Source: Salinimonas iocasae
GTDB lineage: Bacteria > Pseudomonadota > Gammaproteobacteria > Enterobacterales > Alteromonadaceae
Direction: 5' to 3'
Assembly: GCF_006228385.1 (NCBI RefSeq)
Contig: NZ_CP039852.1
Span: forward strand, 248,001 to 312,000
DNA length: 64,000 bases
A program made the position numbers and the translations under genes. The number at the start of each line of letters is the position of its first letter. Positions within the stretch are counted from its first letter, which is position 1. Shown piece after piece: positions 57,835 to 64,000 of the stretch. The notes under the pieces are model-generated. The model saw only the letters and a program-made list of their open reading frames with translations, had not been told where the DNA came from and made no database searches.

Positions 57835-58539
57835 TTGAAGTATTCGTTAATTATTTTATTCGTCTATTCTTTTTCACTATCTGCGAATATTTTTGAGGAT
57901 ATTTCGTGTGGGAAATATGATGCTTCAATTTACCCTAGCAAAACAGAATTTAAAGGAAGTGTGGAAAGTGAAATAACAGAAATAGGCATTGAAGAATTTT
58001 TTAATGAGGTAGACAAAATTGATCCATCAGAGCCTCAATGGTTATTCTCATTAGTTGATCGAGAAACGGGGAAATATAAAAAATCATTTCCTAGAAAGGC
58101 ACCTAATAGTAATAGTGGTGTTGTGATTGAACACCAAACTATTCAACCTCATCTTATTTATCGTGTCGGGGATAATATTCTTGCGAGTAGTAATAATGGT
58201 GAGTTTGGTGGTTCATTGGTTTTAATCGACAAAAATAATAAAGTTACACTCATTGAAGAAATGAATATCGAAGATATTTATGAAATGCCTTTTGGTCTAG
58301 TTATTACATCTGGACTAGCACATATGTCATGGAATTACGGTGATATTTATTTAGTAAATGAATACTTTCAACTTGAAAAGCTATATAGCTTAGTAGGTAT
58401 GCCACAGTCTTCTTGGTTATTAGAAAATGGTGATCTACTTATTAATAGTTACCCTTCAGGCTCTCAAGTTTTAACAAAAAATGGCTATATGAAGCGTGTG
58501 CAATGTATTGCTAACAAGTCGTTAAAGCAGGACAAATAA
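57835..58539 (+). CDS. Cassette 7: exported protein of unknown function
   Basis: Protein of 234 residues with a TTG start preceded by AAGGAGAG. The N-terminus is a signal peptide (LIILFVYSFSLSANIFED). The body is beta-rich with repeated strand-like stretches (VGDNILASSNNGEFGGSLVLI), suggesting a propeller-like fold. The last ten codons read into attC 7, so its C-terminus is encoded by the recombination site. Function unknown. Confidence 0.7.
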   Translation: MKYSLIILFVYSFSLSANIFEDISCGKYDASIYPSKTEFKGSVESEITEIGIEEFFNEVDKIDPSEPQWLFSLVDRETGKYKKSFPRKAPNSNSGVVIEHQTIQPHLIYRVGDNILASSNNGEFGGSLVLIDKNNKVTLIEEMNIEDIYEMPFGLVITSGLAHMSWNYGDIYLVNEYFQLEKLYSLVGMPQSSWLLENGDLLINSYPSGSQVLTKNGYMKRVQCIANKSLKQDK

Positions 58540-58608
58540 CAGTTGGCTTTTGCTCCTGCGTCGCTTATTTTAGCCAACAATTATTTGCCTCTTAACGAGG
58601 CGTTAGGT
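58509..58608 (+). repeat. attC site 7 (overlaps the end of cassette 7 gene)
   Basis: 100 bases; TGCTAAC start, GTTAGGT end; arms AACAGTTGGCT / AGCCAACAATT (imperfect). Confidence 0.85.
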
Positions 58609-58612
58609 GTCT

Positions 58613-59335
58613 ATGAGCATTCGAAAAATACCAAACTCCTTTCGCTACTCAGAGGAGCTTTTTACTGAGTACAGCCGGACTAGCCTCGAAAACGCTCACG
58701 ATCTTATAGAAGAGGCTGAGTTACTGCTCAAGCAAGGAAAATTAGCACGGGCATATTTCATTGCCATTGCCGCTATAGAGGAGATAGGGAAGTCATTCAT
58801 TGCATATGATGCGCAAGGGCGGAATCTGAACGACTCTGCAGTTACCGCTAAAATTAGATACTCTCTTGAAAATCACTCTAAAAAGATAAGCTCTGCCTTT
58901 CACGCTTCAGTGATCAGCCATAGCGATATAAAAAATGAGTTAATGACGTTTGTGGACATCATGATTGCGCTGAAGAATGGTCGAGAGCCATCAATGTACA
59001 CAGATATAAATTATTCCACGGGCGAGATTCAAACGCCTGGGCGAGTAGTTTCACCACGTGCCGCGAATGACTGTGTTCAACTGGCAAAGCATTGCTACTA
59101 CAAAAATATCGAGCATCAAAAAACACGGCCCCCTACTGTAAGGTCCCAAAGCGAAGATCATTTTTACGGAATGAAGGATGGAAAGGTTAATCAGCTGTTC
59201 AACACGGAGGACTTTTGGTGGTTTCATATCTCAAGGATGGAGGCTGGGAATCAGGATGTTTCGGAGTCCATACTCGAATATCAAAGGGAGTACTTGAGCA
59301 AAGGGAAACGGTTTAAGCCGGAAGATGCCGAGTAG
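58613..59335 (+). CDS. Cassette 8: AbiV-family HEPN protein, probable phage defence
   Basis: Protein of 240 residues. The first half (NAHDLIEEAELLLKQGKLAR, then FIAIAAIEEIGKSFIAYDAQ) matches AbiV-type abortive infection proteins, HEPN-fold proteins first known from lactococcal phage defence. The EEIGK segment is the family signature. The classic RNase R-x4-6-H of many HEPN toxins is not obvious, so its chemistry is uncertain. ATG 58613 is preferred to GTG 58607, which lies in attC. Confidence 0.75.
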   Translation: MSIRKIPNSFRYSEELFTEYSRTSLENAHDLIEEAELLLKQGKLARAYFIAIAAIEEIGKSFIAYDAQGRNLNDSAVTAKIRYSLENHSKKISSAFHASVISHSDIKNELMTFVDIMIALKNGREPSMYTDINYSTGEIQTPGRVVSPRAANDCVQLAKHCYYKNIEHQKTRPPTVRSQSEDHFYGMKDGKVNQLFNTEDFWWFHISRMEAGNQDVSESILEYQREYLSKGKRFKPEDAE

Positions 59336-59339
59336 TGGC

Positions 59340-59399
59340 ACCTAACAATTCGCGTCACGCGGACGCACTAAAGTGCGCCGGTGCGCTCTGGCGTTAATC
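59340..59399 (+). repeat. attC site 8 (short form)
   Basis: 60 bases only; ACCTAAC start, GTTAATC end; arms GCGCACTTT-like region (CGCACTAAAGTGCG). Unlike the other ten, it has the compact form seen in clinical integrons. Confidence 0.8.
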
Positions 59400-59414
59400 A
59401 CCAAAGGACATTGG

Positions 59415-60008
59415 ATGTTTTCAAATTTCATTAAACAATTTTCTTCAGTTCTCTATGTGCAGATCTGGGAAGATCGCTTGAAAGTTACTGATGTGACTAA
59501 TAATGAGTCATTCGACGATGCGCCAATTGTTGTTATTCAGACTCAAGAAAAGGGAAAAAAGGTCATTTCCGGTATAGGAAAGAAAGCTGCAAACTCAGTG
59601 AAAGAAAATGAAGTCGCAATTAATCCTTTTTCGCATCCCAGAGCGCTTCTCTCTGATTTCTATGTTGGTGAAAAGTTGCTCCAGCATGCTTTTAAAAATC
59701 TATCTAATATCAAAAATCTTCGTCCCCGCCCCAAGGTGGTTATGCATCCTATGGAAAAGACTGAGGGTGGATTAACAGCAATTGAAGAACGAGCATTTAG
59801 AGAGCTAGCGCTTGGAGCAGGAGCAATAGAAATCAAAATTCACGTTGGGAAACCTCTAAACATTCATGGGTTTCAATTCGAAGAATTTCAAGGACAAAAG
59901 AAATCGGACCCATCTGGTGAAGAGAAGAGCCAATATTCCAGCAATGTAGCCACGTTTCTAGTTTATCTTGTTATAGTAATTTTGGCGCTTTGGTATTTTG
60001 GTGACTAA
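59415..60008 (+). CDS. Cassette 9: membrane-anchored partial MreB homologue
   Basis: Protein of 197 residues, ATG with AAGGA upstream. Residues about 65-148 align without large gaps with MreB: DFYVGEKLLQHAF against host [23 protein letters not shown] against [10 protein letters not shown], and RAFRELALGAGAIEI against [15 protein letters not shown]. The N-terminus (MFSNFIKQFSSVLYVQIW) parallels MreB's, but the phosphate-1 loop DLGTANT is gone. The protein ends before phosphate-2. It then has a polar linker and a C-terminal membrane segment (VATFLVYLVIVILALWYFG). It thus keeps the first actin subdomains, cannot bind ATP normally, and is tethered to the membrane. A role in altering MreB filaments is inference. 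Confidence 0.8.
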   Translation: MFSNFIKQFSSVLYVQIWEDRLKVTDVTNNESFDDAPIVVIQTQEKGKKVISGIGKKAANSVKENEVAINPFSHPRALLSDFYVGEKLLQHAFKNLSNIKNLRPRPKVVMHPMEKTEGGLTAIEERAFRELALGAGAIEIKIHVGKPLNIHGFQFEEFQGQKKSDPSGEEKSQYSSNVATFLVYLVIVILALWYFGD

Positions 60009-60111
60009 CAAAACAATAAACACGCTGCGCTGGGACAACTACTCGCAGGCTCCCGTCGCTAGCGCTCCTATTTTACCCTGCAAGTAATTGCCCGTTATTG
60101 GGGCGTTAGGT
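60003..60111 (+). repeat. attC site 9
   Basis: 109 bases; GACTAAC start, GTTAGGT end; arms ACTCGCAGG / CCTGCAAGT (imperfect). Confidence 0.85.
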
Positions 60112-60119
60112 GCTTGGTT

Positions 60120-60548
60120 GTGAATTTTAGATTCTTACTATTAATAATGCTCTCTTTGCCAGTAGCTTCCGATGAGTTAGAGCTAGTATTTCGAGAATCC
60201 CATTTTCTGGGCCAGTATCGTCATGAGATTTATATAAATACTGGGCAATATATTTACATTGATGACCATTTCAAACTTGATAGTGATAGTAAATGGGTGC
60301 CCAAGACTCCTACTCTAAAGACAAAATTTTTAAATACAGACGAACAAGCTGACCTAATAAATCAGCTAACTAAATTGGGTGTTAACAACTGGAAATCAGA
60401 ATACCCTGAAAATGATATTGCTTTAATTTGCGACGGGCTATCATTCACTTTCTACCTTAAGTCAGACAAACTTAATGTGTATTCGTCAGGAGGTTGTCGC
60501 TTCCCACTAAATTACGAAAAAGTCAGGCAAACATTGGAAAACTTGTGA
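60120..60548 (+). CDS. Cassette 10: small exported protein
   Basis: Protein of 142 residues from GTG 60120 (a TTG at 60114 is also in frame). It has a short signal peptide (FRFLLLIMLSLPVASDE) and a mature part with two cysteines (ALICDGLSF and SSGGCRFP) that may form a disulfide. No family is recognised. Confidence 0.65.
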   Translation: MNFRFLLLIMLSLPVASDELELVFRESHFLGQYRHEIYINTGQYIYIDDHFKLDSDSKWVPKTPTLKTKFLNTDEQADLINQLTKLGVNNWKSEYPENDIALICDGLSFTFYLKSDKLNVYSSGGCRFPLNYEKVRQTLENL

Positions 60549-60552
60549 ACGC

Positions 60553-60658
60553 ACCTAACAAGAAAATTAAGTCACTCACTTCGTTCGCTGGGACGCATAC
60601 ACGTGGGCTGCTTCGCATTTTAACCCACGCGTCTGCGCCCCTTATTTAAAAGTTATGT
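60553..60658 (+). repeat. attC site 10
   Basis: 106 bases; ACCTAAC start, GTTATGT end; arms ACGTGGG / CCCACGC. Confidence 0.85.
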
Positions 60659-60673
60659 TTCTCGGAAGATATT

Positions 60674-61123
60674 TTGGAAAATTTAGTAAAAGTCAGCATT
60701 ACGCTGACATCGGATAACATTCAAAATGCCAGTACAGAAACTTTGTGGGCAGAGCCTCTGGGCAACGATCATTACAGACTTCAGAACTCGCCGTCCGCGG
60801 CTTATGGTTTTAGCTATCTTGATGTTGTAAAAGCAATAGGTAACGAAACTCCAGAGGTTGTAGAAATTGTTGAAAACTCGGGTCATTCAACTTATCGAGT
60901 ACTACTAGAAGCTGGAGTTCTAGAAAGCGATAGATTTGGGCAATTTTGGCAGAAACTTGAAAACATTGGTTGTACTTATGAAGGATCTCAATCAAAGTTG
61001 CTAAGTATTGATGTACCACCTTCAACCGATATATTTACCGCTTATTCAATATTAGAATCCGGTGAATCTGCGGGAGTGTGGGAGTTTGAAGAGGCAAAAT
61101 GTGCTCATAGCACCGAAACATAA
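60674..61123 (+). CDS. Cassette 11: DUF4265-like protein
   Basis: Protein of 149 residues with a TTG start. The stretches ETLWAEPLGNDHYRLQNSP and GFSYLDVVKA match the DUF4265 pattern, a family common in cassettes and polymorphic-toxin immunity settings. It has no membrane segment and is presumably cytoplasmic. Function unknown. Confidence 0.7.
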   Translation: MENLVKVSITLTSDNIQNASTETLWAEPLGNDHYRLQNSPSAAYGFSYLDVVKAIGNETPEVVEIVENSGHSTYRVLLEAGVLESDRFGQFWQKLENIGCTYEGSQSKLLSIDVPPSTDIFTAYSILESGESAGVWEFEEAKCAHSTET

Positions 61124-61233
61124 CAAACCACTCAAGGCTCTCGCTTCGCTCGCTGGGACGCTAACACATGGGCTGCGTCACTCCGTTCCTTATTTTAGCC
61201 CATGTGTTATCGCCCCTTAGTGGGAAGTTAGGT
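61118..61233 (+). repeat. attC site 11, last in the array
   Basis: 116 bases; AACATAAC start, GTTAGGT end; arms AACACATGGGCT / AGCCCATGTGTT. Confidence 0.85.
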
Positions 61234-61248
61234 TCAGGGAGGAGCTCA

Positions 61249-61596
61249 TTGGCATTATTTAAAATTGCAGCTATTTTAGCAATCTTATCGTTGGCTGGTT
61301 GTCTTGTTGCAAACGAGAAAGCATTTATTGCTCATAAGGCAGATGATTACCAACGTGAAATACTTATCTCACTCAAGTTGCTATCAGAATACGCGTACGG
61401 TTGTAACGAGAAAAAATTCGGTAATTTTTTGGCATATGCTGAGCACTCCGTATCAGCATATGAAAGGAAAGTTAAAGATTTAGAAATCCCTTTGTATTTT
61501 TTCGACGAGGATTTTATGAATCAGCATAAAAAATTTGTGGGTAAGTATAACTCTGACTTAAACATAGCTAAGGCCACTATTAACAACTGCAAATGA
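61249..61596 (+). CDS. Cassette 12: lipoprotein, no downstream attC
   Basis: Protein of 115 residues with a TTG start preceded by AGGGAGGAG. The N-terminus is a lipobox signal (LAILSLAGC). The mature part is helical and charged. No family is recognised. Lack of an attC after its stop marks the broken end of the array. Confidence 0.65.
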   Translation: MALFKIAAILAILSLAGCLVANEKAFIAHKADDYQREILISLKLLSEYAYGCNEKKFGNFLAYAEHSVSAYERKVKDLEIPLYFFDEDFMNQHKKFVGKYNSDLNIAKATINNCK

Positions 61597-61716
61597 ACTT
61601 AGTATCAACTCCCAAGTGCAACATTGATCTCACATCATTAGCTTGAAAATGACTGTAATATCTGAATACCTATAAATCATATACAATTCTGTTACACGTA
61701 AAAAAAGGATTTTTAA

Positions 61717-62001
61717 ATGAAGTGTTTCGTGTTCTTAGCTCTCTGCATTCCACTGCTAAATGCTTGTATCGTTGTGCCGCAAACTGATACCGCCAAGATA
61801 AACAAATGCGAAATTTCCTCAGATCGTAAAACGCTGAAAGTCATCAACGGATTTGAAGATACCAATACGTTTTACTCAATCAGTGGCCTGATGCTTCTTC
61901 CAATAACGGGTGTTGTTTCCGGTACTTATGTTGCTATCAATAATGTTTACCACCTTGGTGAGGAAACGCTGGTTTGCAGAACGAAAGATGCCGCTATATG
62001 A
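61717..62001 (+). CDS. Small lipoprotein
   Basis: Protein of 94 residues. MKCFVFLALCIPLLNAC is a lipoprotein signal with lipobox LLNAC. The short mature part contains one hydrophobic glycine-rich stretch (SISGLMLLPITGVVSGTYVA). AAAAGGA lies before the ATG. No family is recognised, and it is not part of the cassette array. Confidence 0.65.
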   Translation: MKCFVFLALCIPLLNACIVVPQTDTAKINKCEISSDRKTLKVINGFEDTNTFYSISGLMLLPITGVVSGTYVAINNVYHLGEETLVCRTKDAAI

Positions 62002-62016
62002 CTCGTATCTCTGTAA

Positions 62017-62175
62017 ACCTCCCTTATTAAAATAGCGGAATACCTCTTAAGAGTTCTTCGGTTTACAAAACGGGGCGGTGAGCCTGAGGAAGTTGCCGCC
62101 GCAATAGCATGGTTACTGTCAGATGAAGCGTCGTATGTCACAGGGTCGTTTATTGATATTGCTGGTGGTAAATAA
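62017..62175 (+). pseudogene. 3' remnant of a short-chain dehydrogenase/reductase gene
   Basis: The frame ends with GGEPEEVAAAIAWLLSDEAS followed by YVTGSFIDIAGGK and a stop, the standard C-terminus of classical SDR enzymes. About the first 200 residues, including the NAD site and the YxxxK motif, are missing, and there is no start codon. It is probably a scar left when the accessory region was inserted or deleted. Confidence 0.85.
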
Positions 62176-62360
62176 GCGCTGATGCCCGCATGTGAATAGT
62201 GACTTTATAAGTGTGATCTAAATCAGAAGCTGCCCTTGTTCAGCGCACTCATCAAGGTTTTGCTGCTGGCGCTTGAAATATGAACAGTAATGCATATTAA
62301 TATAAAACAGGCGATGGTCGTAAAGCTGCCGCGCACATGTTTACTCTACAGGGAAATTCA
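62176..62360. other. Intergenic, no feature recognised
   Basis: 185 bases with no gene; should hold the promoter of the next gene. Confidence 0.3.
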
Positions 62361-62723
62361 ATGATCAAGTGGGAAGATTTGAGCTGGCAACAAAAGGCGG
62401 CGTTTTGGGTTGCTATAGGTATAGTGGGCTGGTTTTCACCGGAAATTGCGCTGCTGTTTCATTTTGGTGGCATTGAAGTTGTTTTTGCCTTCATAGCGTT
62501 TTACTTCATTCCTATCCTAAGGCAGATTCAGGCACATTATTATAAGTTCAGACGAGCGCTAACCCTCGCCATTGTTACTTACCAGTCCAGTGCTTCTGCG
62601 AAACCCAGGGTTTATTTCACACAAGCAGTGTTTTGCTCAGCAGCCTTTGCGCTAACCGGTTCAGTGGCGCTTGCTGCAGTATTTTTTATGCCGGGTATGC
62701 TGATGAGTAACGTACTGACTTAA
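62361..62723 (+). CDS. Small membrane protein of unknown function
   Basis: Protein of 120 residues from ATG 62361 with AGGGAAA upstream; the frame is open from 62337. There are two to four hydrophobic segments (AAFWVAIGIVGWFSPEIALL, VVFAFIAFYFIPIL and two near the C-terminus). No family is recognised. Confidence 0.65.
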   Translation: MIKWEDLSWQQKAAFWVAIGIVGWFSPEIALLFHFGGIEVVFAFIAFYFIPILRQIQAHYYKFRRALTLAIVTYQSSASAKPRVYFTQAVFCSAAFALTGSVALAAVFFMPGMLMSNVLT

Positions 62724-62888
62724 AAGGCGTCAGCGAAAAAAAGTGAAGGCCTAAGGTGCTGTTTCTGCTGTTCTAGCATACCGATATTTCTGGTTGTACT
62801 TATCAAATTTCACTTCTCGTAGCGACCCGCATCACTTTTGTGGTTAATTGTGGCAAATGTGTTTCTGACCATAAGGTTAGGGTGATTT

Positions 62889-64000
62889 GTGACTACAATG
62901 CAATTTATGACTGGTTTGATAGCGTCATGGATGGTTTTCTCCGGCGTTGCTGCTACCTCAGTCGACCAACAGACACTGAATGAAGCAGACTCTAAGAATG
63001 ATCAGTGGCTCGCTCACGGCAAAAATTACAGCGAAACCCGCCATAGTCCCCTGAAACAGATAAATACCGACACGGTAAAAGATCTGGTATTACTGAATAA
63101 AACGGTACTGCCGGACTGGCGAGGTGTTGAGGCTACACCACTGCTGATTGATGGCATAATTTATGTCACCGGCCCCTGGAGTAAAGTCTTCGCCGTTGAT
63201 GCTAAATCCGGTGAAATTCAATGGTCCTACGACCCTGAAGTTCCCCGGCAGGCGGCAATTAACGGCTGCTGTGATGTGGTTAACCGTGGCGTTGCTGCGT
63301 GGCACGATAAGCTATTTTTTGGCACTTTCGATGGCAGACTTATCGCGCTCGACAGAAAGACCGGCAAAAAAGTGTGGGAGCAGCTAACGGTTGATAATAG
63401 TAAGCCATACACCATCACAGGTGCGCCGCGGGTTGTAAACGGGCTGGTGTTTATTGGTAATGGTGGTGCTGAGTTTGGTGTGCGAGGCTATTTCTCCGCC
63501 TACGATGCTGACTCCGGTGAAATGCAGTGGCGCTTTTATACGGTGCCGGGAAACCCGGACGAAGGCTTTGAGAATGAAGCGATGCGCAAAGCCGCCGATA
63601 CCTGGACCGGACAATGGTGGAAGTACGGCGGGGGCGGTACGGTCTGGGATTCAATGGCCTATGATCCTGAGCTTGACCTGTTGTATGTTGGAACGGGTAA
63701 TGGCTCACCCTGGGATCGACACCAGCGCAGCCCTGAAGGCGGCGATAATTTATATCTCTCATCTATTCTTGCCATTAAACCTAAGACCGGTGAGCTGAAG
63801 TGGCATTACCAGACAACGCCGGGCGACTCCTGGGATTTCACGGCGACCCAACACATGATTCTGGCTGATATTGAAATTGAAGGACAGACTCGAAAAGTAC
63901 TGATGCAGGCCCCAAAAAATGGCTATTTTTATGTTATCGACAGGGTCAGTGGAGAGCTGATTAGTGCCGATGCATTCACCTACATGAATTGGTCTACCCA
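62889..64000 (+). CDS. PQQ-dependent alcohol dehydrogenase, N-terminal part
   Basis: Quinoprotein dehydrogenase running off the right edge (about 370 residues visible). The start is GTG 62889 with AGGGTGA upstream; ATG 62898 is the alternative. A signal peptide ([13 protein letters not shown]) sends it to the periplasm. The propeller begins [16 protein letters not shown], the vicinal cysteines of the active site are in [10 protein letters not shown], and tryptophan-docking repeats such as [13 protein letters not shown] and [13 protein letters not shown] are visible. It oxidises alcohols with PQQ and calcium. Whether it has a C-terminal cytochrome domain cannot be seen. Confidence 0.93.
   Translation, partial: MTTMQFMTGLIASWMVFSGVAATSVDQQTLNEADSKNDQWLAHGKNYSETRHSPLKQINTDTVKDLVLLNKTVLPDWRGVEATPLLIDGIIYVTGPWSKVFAVDAKSGEIQWSYDPEVPRQAAINGCCDVVNRGVAAWHDKLFFGTFDGRLIALDRKTGKKVWEQLTVDNSKPYTITGAPRVVNGLVFIGNGGAEFGVRGYFSAYDADSGEMQWRFYTVPGNPDEGFENEAMRKAADTWTGQWWKYGGGGTVWDSMAYDPELDLLYVGTGNGSPWDRHQRSPEGGDNLYLSSILAIKPKTGELKWHYQTTPGDSWDFTATQHMILADIEIEGQTRKVLMQAPKNGYFYVIDRVSGELISADAFTYMNWST

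Larger units (their letters stand above)
54820..61596 (+). mobile_element. Integron gene-cassette array without integrase (CALIN)
   Basis: Twelve same-strand small genes separated by eleven attC-like sites, each beginning near a stop codon with a (R)YYYAAC-type box and ending with GTTRRRY-like GTTAGGT or GTTATGT just before the next start. Interiors hold inverted repeats of 60-117 bases. No intI gene lies in the window, so the array is either a lone cluster or the tail of a larger integron outside it. The last gene (61249-61596) has no attC after it, suggesting the array was cut there. Confidence 0.9.

Noticed and set aside
55108..61233. Regularly spaced repeats as a CRISPR array
   Set aside because: The repeats are about 60-117 bases, palindromic, variable, and separated by genes; they fit attC sites and no cas gene is present.

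Overview
The window looks like a chromosomal segment of a marine gammaproteobacterium of the Alteromonadaceae, most likely Alteromonas or a close relative. The basis is the housekeeping content (mreBCD-maf-rng-yhdP-nitrilase-tldD, pmbA, arcA, glgA, rsmC-trmB, mutY-yggX-tRNA-Phe), a TonB-receptor/tryptophan-halogenase/SapC sugar locus, and moderate GC with AT-richer islands. The genus is inferred from gene content, not from an rRNA gene; none is present.

Layout. (1) 1-446 is the start of a BCCT transporter, cut by the window edge. (2) 652-17787 is a beta-glucoside/beta-glucan utilisation locus. A minus-strand run holds a TonB-dependent receptor, a tryptophan-halogenase-like flavoprotein, SapC, a JmjC-like cupin, a second halogenase-like protein, GH1 beta-glucosidase, a GPH sugar symporter and a LacI regulator. 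Divergently transcribed are an FHS sugar permease and a GH3 lipoprotein glucosidase. Four LacI-type palindromes sit in the divergent promoter region. Two lesions are visible: an IS30-family element splits the receptor gene, and an A8 tract puts the second halogenase out of frame with its start. (3) 17982-44158 is ordinary chromosome: a CynX-like transporter, a surface-sugar acyltransferase, cell-shape genes mreBCD, RNase G, YhdP, TldD/PmbA, DarP, ArcA, a histidine kinase, glycogen synthase, RNA methyltransferases, MutY and YggX. (4) 44297-44372 is tRNA-Phe(GAA). A 9.97-kb island is integrated in it, bounded by 49-bp identical repeats. It carries a tyrosine integrase, a primase/SF3-helicase protein, several unknown small genes, and a restriction-modification pair: a methyltransferase with two fused 5mC domains facing a PD-(D/E)xK protein. 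The make-up resembles a phage satellite or minimal integrative element with defence cargo. (5) 54820-61596 is an array of twelve integron gene cassettes separated by eleven attC sites, with no integrase in the window (a CALIN-type array). Cassettes include an orphan ParS/MbcA-like antitoxin domain, a possible immunity protein, a YcxB-like protein, an AbiV-like HEPN protein, a DUF4265-like protein, lipoproteins and a striking membrane-anchored partial MreB homologue. (6) 61717-64000 holds a small lipoprotein, the 3' remnant of a short-chain dehydrogenase, a membrane protein and the start of a PQQ-dependent alcohol dehydrogenase.

How it fits together. The sugar locus would import oligosaccharides through the receptor, cleave them with GH3 and GH1 enzymes, and take products in through the GPH and FHS permeases under LacI control; the role of the halogenase-like flavoproteins there is unclear. 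The region from tRNA-Phe rightwards is an accessory hotspot where an R-M island and a cassette array lie about 0.5 kb apart. The most unusual item is the cassette at 59415-60008. It keeps the first half of the MreB fold, lacks the nucleotide-binding loops, and ends in a membrane anchor, which suggests a mobile modulator of the host MreB encoded at 23186-24229.
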